A stretch of DNA of 64,000 nt, from positions 16,098,360 through 16,162,359 of the forward strand of contig JAPFBE010000003.1 of the NCBI GenBank assembly GCA_034336665.1, written 5' to 3'. Positions 11,203-24,600 of the stretch are shown here, in pieces. Numbering within the stretch: position 1 is the stretch's first letter; every line of letters begins with the position of its first letter. The notes beneath the pieces were generated by a model. It did no database searches. It was not told where the DNA came from and saw only the letters and a program-made list of their open reading frames with translations. The DNA comes from Luscinia megarhynchos (Eukaryota; Chordata; Aves; Passeriformes; Turdidae). A program made the translations under genes and the position numbers.

Positions 11203-13425
11203 CACTTTTTAAAAAATAGTGCATAAACCAGAGGCATTTTCCCCCAGGGGATATAAATTCTTTTAAAGACTCAGCCTTTTCAGGGGCTTATTGCAGAGTG
11301 CTGCCTGCCCAGGGAGACAAATACCATGTCCTCTTCAAAGTTACATGAAGATAATTTCAGCTTTCAATCAGGGAATTAGGAATCAGCCCATCATAGATGT
11401 TTAAGCTGCTTCCATCTTTTTCAAGAAACATCTGTTTCTCAAGCAGATTACCACAGCTGATAGAAATGCTCTTTTATATTATTAATCTAGAATAAAAGGG
11501 GAACATGAGCTGCTGGGGAAGCAAGGACAGTTGCTCTTCCTCCCATCTGCATGAAGCACAGACTGGAAGGGCTGGATGTGAAAACTCAACCAGCCTTCCC
11601 CAGAGGAGCAAGATCTGCTCTGCAGGGATGAAACTGCAGCACAAGCTAACCTATCAGTCAGCAGTGGCCAAAGCCCTTGGAAGAATGGAAAGACTTTCAA
11701 ATGGAGAGTTATTTAAAATCCCTTACAATTACCCATTTTCTCCTTTTCTGTCTCTGTCATGTCAAACATTTCCCACTTTTGAAATGCCCTTTAATAGCTG
11801 CAGAGAGCATCAGGTGGGTGCTGCAGGCTGGTGGAGGGGGAAGGAGCCAGGAGCCAGCCTCCCTGGAGAAGCAGATGATTTCCACCAGCAGCACCTCCTT
11901 GGGTCCCACAATCTGAGGTCACTGATGTTCCAGCTGGCAACACAAACATGAATGTAGGACCTTCTGCATCACCCTTCCAACTGCCAGGCCAGGAAAGGGC
12001 CTGGAAAGTCAAGGCTGATTTGTTTTCCTGTTTGTGGCTGGGAGGGCTGGCCAGTCTAACAAAGCCAATGCCATCATGGCAGTTTGCTTTGCACCCCCAG
12101 GCTGTGAGTGAGGAGCTGTGTGCAAGGAGGGCCTGGATGAGAAGTGACACACTTTGGAATTTCTGCAGATGTTTCCAAGCAAGCCCATAAAAGCCAGAGC
12201 CCACATCCAGATGCTCCAGTCAGGGTGATGATGGGGACAAGTGGCAGGAGCACCTGCCAGCCCTGTGCTCTGGGATAGCTTCAAGGTCTTCAGAGCATCC
12301 CTGGATGGAGGAAAGATGCTAGTTTCCTATTCAGGATTTGTGAAACCCTTCAGATGTCTCAAATCCAAACCAAACCAGTACCTTGCTTGAAAACTGAGAG
12401 CACAAAAAAGGCCATGTCCACTGCTCTCCACCTTCTGATATGGGATTTCAAAATCACCTCTGGTATGAGAGTTTAGATTAGGATGCAGAAGTCCACATAA
12501 TTGCCTTTCTGCTGGTGTTGCATTGTACTCCCTACCCTAGGAATAGTTTGGTACCAAAATCAGCTTTTTTACTTATGAAGAGAATAAAGGGCATTTCTTG
12601 AGCTCTGGACAGCAAAATGCAGGGGTTTCACACACTAGATATACAGTAATGGCATAGTAGCCAGCCTGCCCTGAAAAGAGAGAGGTGGAGGATTGTATAA
12701 ATATTCCTGGTTCCTCATTCCTCTGCCAGAAATGATAAAATGGAAGAAGATATATAATTTATCTTTTATATACCTTTCCTATAAACCTTTCCTCAGGGTT
12801 TCCCTTACCTTAATATTTCTGAACGTTTTCATATTAATGTGTCAGAATGTGGGATGAACTTGACACAGAGTTTATTTTCCAGTTATTTTTCCCTCTTAGT
12901 GGTTTTTCACAGCTTTTAAAATGTATAATACATTGAAAAGGCACACACCCTGTAGAAAGATGGCTGAGAAAGGAAAAGGCAAAAGCACATTCCCTCTTAT
13001 GCACAAGCTACCACTATGGGGTGAAACAACTTCCCACTCCTTGCAGCATTATCTCCTGTTTTTCTTCCACAGCCTTCCTTGGGGGAGATCTTTTCCATGG
13101 CCTGCCATAAAGAGGCCATTGGGGTTCAGTAACCCAGCCAAGCAGGTGTGCTCAGGTGGCTCCAGGTATCTTCTCATGTATGGTAACACACTGCTGCCTC
13201 ATCCCAGCTTGGGTACATGGAGCCAGGGACTGAACTGATGCTGAGAGACAAGTGGCACTGGCTGCTCACTGTCTTTACTGTCTTGAAACTGCAGCAAGTG
13301 GCCTGGTGCCTGGATCCCACTTAAACCAAGTGTTTAATTTCTCATGAGGCCACGGGATAGTAACTCAGTCTAGCACAGACCTCCAGAAGTGCCTACCCCA
13401 AAGTCACACTAGCTCTGGGATCACA

Positions 13426-13695
13426 TCAGACTGCTCAGAGCTTGGTTTTCAAAACCTTCATGGATGGAGCCAGCACAGGCTTGAGGGGCAGCCTGCTCCC
13501 TTGCCTGACTTCCCCTTATACCAGTCTAACTCTTTCATTTCAACCTCTGCTCTCCTACCATACCCCACCATAGAGACCTTGGCCCCACTCTGATGACCTT
13601 CCTGTAGGGCAGCTGCTGGGTCCTCCCAAAGCTGACTCTTCTCCAGACTGTACAAGTCCAACTCTATCAGTTTTTGCTTGCAACATTCAGTGATG
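13426..13695 (-). mobile_element. Diverged CR1 LINE 3'-region fragment
   Basis: Read on the - strand this matches the 3' part of CR1. The + strand shows the inverted landmarks in order: 'TTCATGGATGGAGCC.CCACAGGC' and 'GGGCAGCCTGCTCCC' near 13456-13500, then 'CTCTTCTCCAGACTG.ACAAG' and 'CCAACTCTATCAG' near 13636-13672. In avian CR1 these correspond to the 'GGGATGGAGCC...GGCAGCCTGTTCC' and 'CTTCTCCAGGCTGAACAAGCCCAACTCTCTCAG' parts. The interior is rearranged or degraded and the 3' terminus is missing. Confidence 0.65.
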
Positions 13696-16600
13696 CAAAA
13701 TACCAAGAAAAATAGAATCCAACCTCTACAAAAACCCAGTGGTTAATCTCTGGCACCTCCATCAGTGTTTTTCTAAACTATCAGAGTTACAGGTATAGTT
13801 CAGTTATAGTTAAACAAGTTATTTTAAACCTTCCTTAACCTGAAAACCTATGCTTCATATCTGGATCTGTATCCCCAAGTTTCCCAGTGAGATAAGAACC
13901 ACTGGCCTTCAAGTGAAAGGAGCAGACTGCTGACTCCATTTCCTGCTACATCCCATGGAGTAAGAACAGCAGAGGAGATTGTACAGCACAACACCCGAAA
14001 AATTTTGCATCTTTCATTGAGCAAATTGGCATAAAACTCAATTTTAGCCTGAGAATTAGCAATGCAGCCTTAAAGGGTTGGCTTTTGAACACATGAAATG
14101 ACAATCCATCAGTTCTCAATCCAGTCATTGCAATCTGACACACATGAGGAGGATAACACACGTAAGAAGGATGGAGTAAAGAAAGTATACTGGAAATAAT
14201 CTTTAATTAAAAAATTAACCACCAACAACACATGTCATGACAAGTGAACCTTTGGAAATGTATGCAAATAGATGGAAAAAGGAAAATGAGACATAGCTCT
14301 GGTAACTGAGTGAAGGGAAGTCTTTAAATGGCTTAATAATAGGAACACATCGAGAAGCAGTGAGGTTAATACAGAAATTACATAAAGCAGTGGGGGGTCT
14401 TGGACTAGATTTATTGTGCATACTAATTGGAGGACACTGAATACCAGATAATAGCTGAAGGATGAGGCTTCCATTCTGTCAACATCCTCTTGTTCACAAA
14501 GGATGATCCAGCAGAATTTAATAGCTGCACAATATTGCCGAGAGTGACACTTTAATAGGTAACAAAACACTGCATTTCAGCACTGTGCAGGGGGAAACCA
14601 CAAGCAAGTGAGAGTGGAAGGGGATGACACTGGAGGCCTCGCTGGCAGCTGCCAGATCTGAAAGCAGCACAGTTCCCCCAGCCTGAAAAAGAGCCCAAGT
14701 GTTTATCTGAGGTGATATTAAAGCAAGCTGTAAAATAACAGCACCGATAATTGAGACCACAAATGTCTTGTAATTCTTTTAATCCTTACAACCTTGCAAT
14801 GACTGAGTGAGCTCAAGAACTAGCTCATCAAAACCTGAAAGTTAATTGGAGAAGGAAAAGCAAGCAGCTTCTACTGGTCCTTACTGCCCAAGCTGAGGTA
14901 AGTGCAGAAGTTACATGGACTGTACAAAGCAAATAGATTTGCTTTTTCTGTGGTAGGGTTTTATTACCAATTCACACAAACAATCACAAAGCATTCAGTG
15001 ATGTAGGAGAAGTCGTGGTGTGCAAATGTAAGCCTCAGCTTTGCAGTACTCAAGCTCTGAGTTACAAGGCAGACCTCTGAATAAGGAAACCATCTGTCAG
15101 GAAAGGTCTTTCATGAATAATTTTTTCCCTTTTTTTAGCTTTTGACATGCTAACACAAGAATACTGTTTAGAGGTCAAGTGGCAGTCTCTGAGCAAAAGC
15201 CTTTGGTAATCTCAGTCCTTAAAAACAAGCTGTGGTGGCTGAGGCAATGCTTGCACACTTGAGGCCAGGCCCTGGCAATGTGAGACACGGGATGTGTGGA
15301 GTGGCTGCTCTGTTGGTGCCACTGGGGATCCTCAGTGGGCTCTGCTGGGCTGGCTGCTCTGCCACAGGGTCAGAGGAAAGCAGTGACCACAGATACTTTT
15401 GGGATGCCTTGCTGCACTCCAATGGCTCCAGGTACCAGCAGAACATATCAGCACTACCAATCTTAGAAGCTTGTGCAGAAACAGCCACTTTTTACCAGCT
15501 GAATACACCACTGGGCTCACAGTGGTATTCACTAGATGTACACTGTGTGCCATGAGACCTTAACCTCAAGGATCACTCATAGCCATCCACAGAGTGAGCA
15601 GCTTCTGGATTTCTCTGCCAGAAACCCAATCTCATCTTCCCCTGTGCTCCTTGGCACCTTTGTCACCCAGGCACTGAATTAATGAAATAGATATTTTTCC
15701 TGCCACAGCTACGAATTCAGAATCAAAGAACAAGGTACACTATTTGCTGAGAGGTGTTTATTTTTTAATATGCAATGCAGGGAGGCATGAGGGCATGTGT
15801 GCCTTTTGACCTGACCTCAACAGAGCTCGGGGTGTGCAGGGTGAGGTGTCATGTAGGTCACCATAAATAAAGAGAAACCATCAGCACCTGTCTGAAAGAG
15901 GCCAAAGCACTTGCATCTCCCCATCTGCCTAAGAGGGAAAATAATTTTTAAGTGATTTTTCCAGACTGTGTCACATGGTGGGTCTGAGGGAGGAAAACAA
16001 CTTGTGTGGCTCAGCATCAGGAGCCCCTGGCCCTTTTTCATCCTACTTCCTCCTCCATGCAGCATTGTGCTCAAATCTCTTACCTGCTGATTTTCAGGCA
16101 TGCCTTGTTCAAGGGGTGCACAGTGCTTTACTCCTGAGGGAATCAGCAAACAGGATGTGCTCAAGGAAGCAAAGAAGAGCTTTAATACAAAGTACATGTA
16201 CTGGCAAAGGACGTGTCAGTATCATGTAAAACACACTTGGCAAGGTAGTTTGCCATGCAACTAGAAGCTGTCCAGCTAAAGATGATCAGATACTTATCTG
16301 CCAGAGCACATTACCAGGGTAAACTGAGCATGTAATCCAAGCAGATGACCCCACATGGTACTTGTTTAACTGGCTCCATTTGTGTGAAAGCACTGGAGTC
16401 AGACAGTAAAAGAAACCTTTCCTCTTAGCTGGGATATAGTTCCCTTGAAATTCAGAGTGCATCACCAAAATGGGTTTTCCTCTCAGGTTTCCTACTGAAC
16501 ACTGACTTTGCTTAGGTAACCTCAGCTGTGCCCAGACCTGCAAGCACAAGTGGGGAGAACATGATGAGCTGGGAATAAATTTTTTTTCAGAACAAGGAAA

Positions 16601-16830
16601 AGCCAAAACAAATGCTGGAAGAGCAGACTGAATTAAAGCCAAGCCCTTAGTTCTATCCTGAAGCCTGAGGCTGGTTCAGCTGGGAGCATCCCTGGGGTGT
16701 GTAGTACCAGGGTACTTGAATGAGGGGAGCATGCCCATGACACAGACTTTGTTCTTCAGGCCTGAGCTCTCTGACCTCACCAGGATTTTCAGTTTGATGC
16801 AAATTTTCAGGGTGCAGTACCTGACTATTT
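13696..16830. other. Unique non-coding DNA
   Basis: No gene was recognised. The segment around 14470-14820 has several ATTA/TAAT cores and few repeats, but I have no independent evidence of function. The 107-codon frame at 15232-15555 and the others here are chance-sized. Confidence 0.5.
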
Positions 16831-16895
16831 CCAGGAAGCTAGACTGGATGATTCAATAATTACTTACAGTCTTATACTCCACATGACTGGAAAAT
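16831..16895 (+). mobile_element. Possible ancient CR1 3' end
   Basis: The string GAAGCTAGACTGGATGAT followed by a C/T-rich stretch and CAGTCTTATACTCC resembles the terminal 60 bases of old CR1 copies ('...TTAGACTAGATGATC...CCTTCCAGTCCTA..TTCTATG'). Only this tail is visible, with no upstream CR1 sequence, so the assignment is tentative. Confidence 0.45.
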
Positions 16896-19800
16896 ATCCT
16901 ACAAAATCCTTATCACAGTCTTGTCATAAGCTGGTACATTTATTACTTATTATGGAAATGGCAGTGCTGATAAAACTCACTATCTTTGGTCCCTGAAGCT
17001 ATCTTCTATCTGTGGCACGATCTTATTTGCATTTTCTGTAGCTGGGATCCCTCCCAAGGGCTAAGTCCTGGGAGCCAAGAGCAATACAGAGAAGAAACTG
17101 GGCCCAGAGCTTGGTTTTTCTTCCCCAGTCTGAGATGCTGACACACACTGCTTTTGCAAAGTGCCCGATCTTCTCATGTCCCCGTCAGCCCAGCTGCCAA
17201 ACTGTGCAATAGCAGGATCTCACTGAGAGCCATATGCTGCTGTTGCTGCTTTGTTTGGGGGAAAATTAAATTAAAACAATCCACAACAGTTGTTTTGATG
17301 CCATTTCTTGTTTGCTTGAAGCCTTGGTCCCAAATTACCTTTGTGCAATGGGAAGGTAAAGCCTATGGCTTCCAGTAACTTGAGGGACACGCTGGACACT
17401 CAGGAACAGAACAGAACCTCCCAGCCCTGAGAGAGCTCTTGAGAGGGAAACTGAAAAAAAAAAGGTGAAAAATTGAGGAAGAATAGTAGCTGTACTTGCT
17501 TTAAATTCAGCTAAAAGTGAAAACTGCAATGCATTACATATCTTTTTCCAGGAAAATATCTTCAAGCCAGTGGTTAACTTCATTCCACAGATTTTTTGCT
17601 TCCTCCCTCCCACTCTCAGTATTTCTCTGCATGTGTGGTTATCAAAATAGGGGGTACATTCAATCCACAGGACTAAGCCTCATGCTCAGAACCCAAATGT
17701 GCAGGTTATCACTGCTGTAGGACATAGCATCAGATTAGTGATTGAATTGACAGCACAGACCAGAATTCCCATGGAGGAACTGGCTTCTCTTGATAATGAG
17801 AAAGTGGGCAGAGCTCTGGGGTGTTTGTCAGACTGAGCAATGGTGTGGACGAAGTACCCAAACTGCTCTGCACTGCAAATTCCTGCAGCCTTGACCTCCT
17901 GATCTTGTGCTTGGCACAGGCAAGGGGGACTGGCATGTTCAGTCCTTCGCTGAGAGTTAAGGCTTGAGAGCAACTACTGTAACAAAATGTGTTTGAGGCA
18001 AACGGAGAAAAAACATGTTTATTTGTTTTATGGGGACAGTGAGAACACAGACTTTTGTATTCTGATAACATTGGAGAGTTCTGAGAGTACAAAGCTCTTT
18101 CCAGGCTGGGTAAGAGACCTTCACTTCTAAAACAAGCCCCAATACGACAATGGTTCCTTATACACATATTTCTGTCCCATGATTTTACACTGAATAAGTA
18201 TGAGAGAATGGAAAGAACCCTACAGCAGATGCAGAAGTGGCTGATATATCCAGAGCCATGCTTTCTGTCTAATGCTGTTTGATGCACATCAGCTGTTTGT
18301 TTGCAGTTAAGATCTCATTTGTATGACAGACACTGGTTATCTCCTCCCTTTTATTGGCACTGAAGCTGGGTTCTGAGGCGAGAGCACTCTCCTCTCCTGT
18401 TATTTGTGCAAGGCCCAATGATGATGATGATGTAGCTAGTGGTGGATGCTCAGAGCTCCAGCAGTGGTGGTGTGGGTTCCCTGGGGAGTGGAGCAGAGAA
18501 GAGAAGAGCTGATGGTGCCCTGGGTGACACAGCTTCTACCCAGAGGCCATCTAAATGTGCTGGGCTGGTGTGCTTGTTTGCACTCCTCTGGGTCTGCCCT
18601 GGGGTGTCAGCATGGGAAGGGCACTCATGGCTCAAACTCCCTGGTTCAATGAGGGACCATGGGCACGTCTCAGGGATGCTGTGGGGGGCTTGTCTGGCTC
18701 CTCACTTCCTTCCTGCCTGCCTGCAGGCTGGTAGCCTTGGGGCTCCAAGGGGACTCCTATACTTCCCTCTTGGAGTTCCCCCAGGTGAAGAGATCTGCTT
18801 AGGCTTGAGTCGTGTTTGGTTAGCATTGAAGGTTAGAAATGTCATTCTTTTACTTTTCATTTCCTCCCCCCAAGGTTTCATTTCCACTAGAGGCTCAAGG
18901 CCAGGGAGGAGACACCTCTGCATGTCTGGTTCACAAGGCCTGCCTCAGAGCTATTTTCTCAACAGTGCTCCGTCAAGTGCAGCCTTTGTCTGGGCTGGGA
19001 TAAAGGCACTTCCCTAATTAAGCTAGCTTAACCACCACTTGGGAAATACAATGTTGGCTACACTCACCCGCAGCCAGCGGAGAGGAGGATCGCAGCCATT
19101 CTGTGGGAATGGAGCACACGTCAATTATCCCCAGAACTTCAAAGCTGCAAAACCCAATAGTTTCCTTGGCAAAATCTGCCAGGCATGACATGACTGCTAC
19201 TCGCACTCCACACATTTCCTAATGCAAAGCATTGGACAACCTCAAATACTGATTCCAAGAATAGCAAGGGCAAATGAACTGCAAATTACTAAATTCCTTT
19301 TATTGCTGGGAGCTACAAAGTAATTTAAATTAGTTTCAGTCTGAAGTGAACTGTGGGGCAAGCTGGGAAAATTATATAAGTGGTGACATTTTAGAAACAC
19401 CTTTTATGATCATTTAAAGAAAATATTTCATCTCACACCAGGGTATTTAGTAGTCTTAGGAAAGATACATTTGTAAAAGATCATGCATACATGCAGCACA
19501 TTTAAATGCACATGTACACACATGTGTATGCTTTAAAATATAATGGAAACAGAATATTTTTCATTCACTTAGCAACTAGCCTTTGCAGGGAAAGGGATAG
19601 CAACTGACCCCAAGAGAACTTATGTTTTTATGGAAAACTGCCATTAACATTAGGCTTGATTACATAATGCTCTTTTCCTCTTTCCCATATCCTCTGATGT
19701 AGGTGGGTTTACTAAACTTATAGGTAAAATAATGATCTTGTACATTCTTCAAACAGTTTCCTGCTCTAGGAACTACTTTTGGCTCCCCACTATGGTTTTG

Positions 19801-21483
19801 ATTAACATCCTACCTGTGACTTCTGCAGATCAGCACTGGTTTGCTTCTGCAGGCAAAGGAGAGAGGGGAATTAGCTCCAGCACCTGGCACGGAATCATTG
19901 CAGCTGGAGTGAAGAAGTCATAAAATGCAGTGCCTTTTAATGAAATAGGATAGAGGGAATAGATGCTTCTCCTCTCTTGCAGCATCACTGAAAAAATAAC
20001 TGGGCCATGCTGAATGGTGTTGGCTGCACAAGCTTCACATGTCATAGCTAGAGCAGACACAAAAAGACAACAATAAGGATAGTAATAATAATAATATTAT
20101 TATTAGAAATAATAATAATAATAAACAAACCCAGAAAATGGTTGGAAATCCTTCACACTGTCATGCTTTCTTTCAGTGAAGGGAGGTTAAATCTTCAGTC
20201 AGCCGAAAAGCAAAGGATAGGATTTGTCCCTCTTACAAATAATGGATCAGTGACTGCAAACACTGGATGCAATATGTGGTTGCAGAAAGCTTTCAGTCAA
20301 GTGGAGATAACTTCTTCATGGTACAAAGCACTTTCTGTGACCTCAATGTTCTAAATGTAAAGCAATACAGTGCTAGTGTCATCGGAATTAGAGTGCTGTG
20401 GGGTGAATGGTTGAAGGGAGAGAGGGTGTCAGTTCAAAGGGGAATGTCTAGGGTGATGGAAGTGGCATGGACTAGCCCATGCTTTATTGGCAGTTTTGTG
20501 TGCATGTGTGTGTTCATTAATTTTGTCTTTCCTGGAGTCTGAAACTGCAATTTCTGTGCTGCTTCTCCCTGTAACTCACTTGCTTTTCCTGTCTGGTATC
20601 TGGGCTGCAGGCAGGTAAAGATGGAGATGGGTGAGAGGAGATGGATCAGTCCCTCCAGGGACTCCTCCTGGGAAGGGAATTGGCACAATATCCCAGTCTG
20701 GAAGCAAATTTGAAACAAGCAGAGGTGATATCAGGAAGAAAACGTTAGCCCCTGGTAAGTACAGGGTGACCTCCATGCTGTCTGCAAGGAGGTGGTGGGG
20801 GTGTGAGACAGCTTCTCCTAGGCTGTCACTTCTGAGAGGTTACACAGAGCCTTGATCATGACATCAGGGGACATGCTAGTGGAGAGGGTCACAACTTCAG
20901 CCCCTCACAGGCCCAGGGCTGCTGAGCATCAAGAGGAACTACGAGCAGGGAGCTTCCTTCCAGCTAGTCCTTAGCTAGCCCAAAGAAAGCCCAGAACCCT
21001 TCTGAGTGAAGACCAAACAAATGAGGACAGCAGAGGACAATATGCTCTGGAGGCAAAGGGGGCCTTGGCTCATCATATTTTTGCAAGGTATTGTAATACA
21101 TTGTATTTCTAATAAATAATATTATTAGTAATACACAGAGTGTCAAAGCCTCAACTTTTTTTCAAGGCAAATGTCAGAAGTTCATAAGGAAGCGCAGACA
21201 AAGAGATGGAAGAGCTGTGGAACAGATGAATAAGTAGGCTGGGAGAAAGGTATGAGAAACCTGGAAGGCCAGGGAAGAGGAAGAACCACTGGGATTAATT
21301 TTAAGAAGAAAAGACAAAGTTACTTTATCTTAGATGGAAAAGAAAATAGGGATATTTGGATAATTTTCAAGCATATATGAGTCTTTTGCACCAACTGCTG
21401 TAGAGCTGGTGTGAAAGGGATAAGAAAACAGTATAAAAGACCAATTTTTCTTCTTCCTGAATGGACCTGGTGCATATGATGAA
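16896..21483. other. Unique non-coding DNA
   Basis: No gene was recognised. Minor simple sequence is present: (ATG)n at 18419-18433 and an AAT/ATT-rich block at 20083-20124. The open frames at 17730-18287 (minus, 185 codons) and 18439-19017 (plus, 192 codons) show no domain and begin at non-ATG or weak starts. A conserved-looking segment near 19.0-19.2 kb is discussed as a finding. Confidence 0.5.
20083..20124. repeat. AAT/ATT trinucleotide block
   Basis: (AAT)n, then (ATT)n, then (AAT)n again. The central AATAATAATATTATTATT part is self-complementary. It is an ordinary microsatellite with an inverted centre. Confidence 0.8.
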
Positions 21484-21600
21484 CACAGAATCATAGAATT
21501 AATTAGTTTGAAAAGTTCCTCTAAGATCATCAAGTCCAGCCATTAACCCAACACTGCCAAGTCCAGCACTAAAACTTCACCTGAGCTCTCTGCATCACAG
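21484..21600 (-). mobile_element. CR1 LINE 3' end (avian type)
   Basis: The + strand starts CACAGAATCATAGAATTAAT and continues with CTCTAAGATCATCAAGTCCA, CATTAACCCAACACTGCCAA and GTCCAGCACTAAAACTTCACCTGAGC at short intervals. This is the inverted 3' end of avian CR1, whose terminus is the ATTCTATGATTCTGTG repeat. The terminus is at 21484 and the element is truncated about 115 bases upstream, typical 5' truncation. Its tail is of the same subfamily type as the + strand CR1 ending near 57720. Confidence 0.9.
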
Positions 21601-24600
21601 AGGGTGATGTTAACACATTACTGTGTTCATGTCCAAGATGCAGCAGACAGGTGCTACAATGAGAAATATGCAAGAAAAAATGAGCAGAAACCCATTGGGA
21701 TGTCCTCGAGGGCACAGCACATGTCCTAAACCCACCCTAACCTCCAGCCTGACCCTACAGTCATCGTGCCCAAAGCTTGCAAACAATACTCTGCCTGTGG
21801 GTTTGCAAAGCAGCAGCTTTATTCTGGTCATTCAAGACTAGCAAGGAGATAGGAAGGAGACAAAAATATTATGTATATTTTATCTTAAAATATATTGCAG
21901 ATAGATAATGTAGACCAAAGTTCTTTTGATTTCTTACCAGAGGTGTAGAAAAAACCAATTATTTATGTTTTTCTGCCAGACTTCCCCAGAAATACAGAGC
22001 CTTTGAATTAACCAAGAACTTACTGAGCAGACAATCTTACTTTGAAGGAGTCAAATTGCATCTAACTGAGCTAGGGCTGAGCTCAATAACCTATAAAAAA
22101 CTGGGCTGATAGGAGACAGCAATTTCACAGAGTAGCCAGTTTTCACTAACTGCAAGCTGGATTTGTGATAATAATGGCAGAACAGGAAAATGCCATATTA
22201 CAACTTCAGTGTCCAGATCCACCTCTCTGCTGCATGTTACAACACTTGAATTTATGCAGTTGTTCTTTCTTAAAAACTTGGGGATATGAGTTTGTTTTGA
22301 TAATGTCTGTGCATGATACCCTTAGTTTAAACCCAAAAGTCAGTCAAGAGATACAGGGCAATGACAGTGTGTTTAGCACTGAAGAGTATTATGTTATGAA
22401 GGGAAAATACAGAAGCCCATCAGAAGAAGATGAAATCAGAGAAAGTTACTTTCAGATGAAACAGACCCTTTGGAGTTGAGAAAAGTGAGTGGCTGGCAGT
22501 GAATAATTTGATGGACTGAGGATACCTGTGAATAGTGAAAGAGTGGGCTGCAGCTCCTCCAGATATACTTGATTATCTGAATGACATTGCAAATCTTAAA
22601 TTCAGAGGCTCAATTGATTCTAAACACTCTTCTACAGGTGTTTAATATTTGAGAGCTGCAAGGTGGTCATCATTACCCAGAAACTGCAGGACACCACTTC
22701 TGATCTCCTGATTCCTGCCACACTGATATTTCAGCAGGAGTTATCATTCCTGTAAGATTAATTTCTCCCTAGTCCTTAGGCACATTTTTGAATACAATTT
22801 CCATAAATGCCCATACCAGAAAAGTGCTGTATGAATATGGAACAGGACAAACACAAGACAAACCATGCCTTACACAGTTCTGTTTGAAGCAGTCAGGGTG
22901 TTGTTCCTAGAAATTCTTTACACAGTATGTTCAGCATTTCGTATTAAAACATTTTGATTATGTTTTTTATACTACTACCTGTTTTACTACTGTGTAGTTA
23001 TGCACTGGGGACATAATTTTGAAAGGCAGGACAGCAAGGGGAAATCAAACAGCTTAGAAAGAGTTAATGCTCTCAAATAACATTGATTTGTTGCTGTTGT
23101 GCTCGATAGAAGTGCTTCTTGCTTGCTTTCTGAAGCCATTACAGCACACCCACACCTTTTTGGGTTATTGCACCTGCAGGCCAGGTAGAGTCAGGTGTTT
23201 CTGTGCAGTTCAGTGACATGATTCATGGTTCAAGCTGATTTGAGAGGCGGAACCTTTTTGATGAAATCTTATTCTTCCTAATAATGATTTTATTTTCATG
23301 CCCACTCTGTCCCACGGAGGGCTCAGATCAGTGTGGGGGAACCTGCATGCCAGTCCCTGGGGCCAGGAGAGGTGGGGCAGGGAATGCTCAGCCAGGTGTG
23401 CTGGGCTGGGTGCCCACCCAGGGACAAAGCTGTGGTCTGGTCGGGCTGCTGCAGGTGCCTTGGTGGGGTTAGTTTGTATTAAACAAAACCAAGAGGTAGC
23501 AGTAAAAGGGCAAGCTCAAAAGGTTGCAGATAGAGGTCTGCCTTGGAGTCAGTGCTGCCCTGCTGAGCTCCTGTGCTGAATTTGAATGTCATGATAAGAT
23601 AAAAGCAAAAGCAGGTTTGTATTAAGCTGAGCAAACAAAAAGAGAGCAGGACTTTTCCATTTAAAATCCCAGCCAATGCAAAGTCTCTAATTTCCCCTAC
23701 CCTTTTCAGGCTGCAGCACAAACCAAGCTATCTCAGCACGGTTGTTGACACCTACTGAAATAAAAATGCATGAAGTAATCTTTGTGAAGGTCACAGTGAC
23801 CTTAGTGCTTAGCACAAAATTCTCACTTAAGCTGGGGTTTCTGGCACATCCTTGTCTGTAGCTAGGGAACCAGGCATTTTGCTCGATAGAGACATGATCT
23901 TTAGTTGGCTTTGCTCATTCCCAGCCCAACTTGGCTGTGCCAGAAGTACAGTTGGGCTGAGAAATGGCTGCTGATCAGACAAAGCAAATTCAAGGACACG
24001 GCTCAACGCGAATGCTGAGAAAATGCTGCATCACTTTTGAACAAGTTGAACCAAGTTGTGCTTTCCTCTTTGCCAAATTAAATAAGGATCAGTTGCAAAG
24101 AAATGAATGAAGCACATTTTTGCTTGAGTGAAGACAGTGGGGTAGCAAATAAAGGGTGATTTTTAAGAGAGTCTGGAGATTTTGAATCACAGCAAGACTC
24201 CAGCAACCTGAACTCTGGTCATTTCAAAAACTTCATTGTAATGTGTTTCTCTAACTGTGGTAGAAGTGGGAACAGCTACAAAATTTGACATCTCAAAACT
24301 TATGCTTCAGCAGGGATTTTCCTTTGAAAATAAAGATTCATTTTGAATGAAGTGTAGTAACTCTAATATTAGCATTTCCAGTATACTTAGGACTATTCTG
24401 AAATATAAAATATTAGTGATGAGGATTGAAGTGCATCTTTCCACTGACATTTTTCCACACTTCTGAATATCATGCTGCCATTAATACCCAATACTACCAA
24501 AAAGCCCCCAACTTACTTCACAGCACTGCAAAAAGTCAGTGTTTTAGAGCAAAAGGGAAGGGGGCCTGTGCTCACAGGACCTGTGCCTGTTATGAAACTG

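Larger units (their letters stand above)
3601..13425. other. Long unique region without recognised genes
   Basis: Nearly 10 kb without a recognisable exon or transposon. It holds small simple-sequence tracts (poly-T at 11189-11202), a 20-bp palindrome at 7153-7172, an 11-bp direct repeat at 6823 and 6841, and conserved-looking AT-rich stretches near 5.1 and 6.6-7.0 kb, listed separately. Open frames such as 6725-7186 (+) lack domains and cannot be supported as genes. Confidence 0.55.

Noticed and set aside
14390..14445. CR1-like GGTCTTGGACTAGAT
   Set aside because: Only about 15 bases resemble a CR1 3' end; the rest does not follow.
18439..19017. 192-codon plus-strand open frame with a hydrophobic stretch
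   Set aside because: Non-ATG start, low-complexity composition, no recognised family; its end abuts the conserved-looking block but no splice evidence joins them.
20611..20753. Exon-like interval between CTGGGCTGCAG and CCTG|GTAAGT
   Set aside because: The acceptor has a weak pyrimidine tract with many purines; one of several random donor/acceptor pairs expected in 64 kb.
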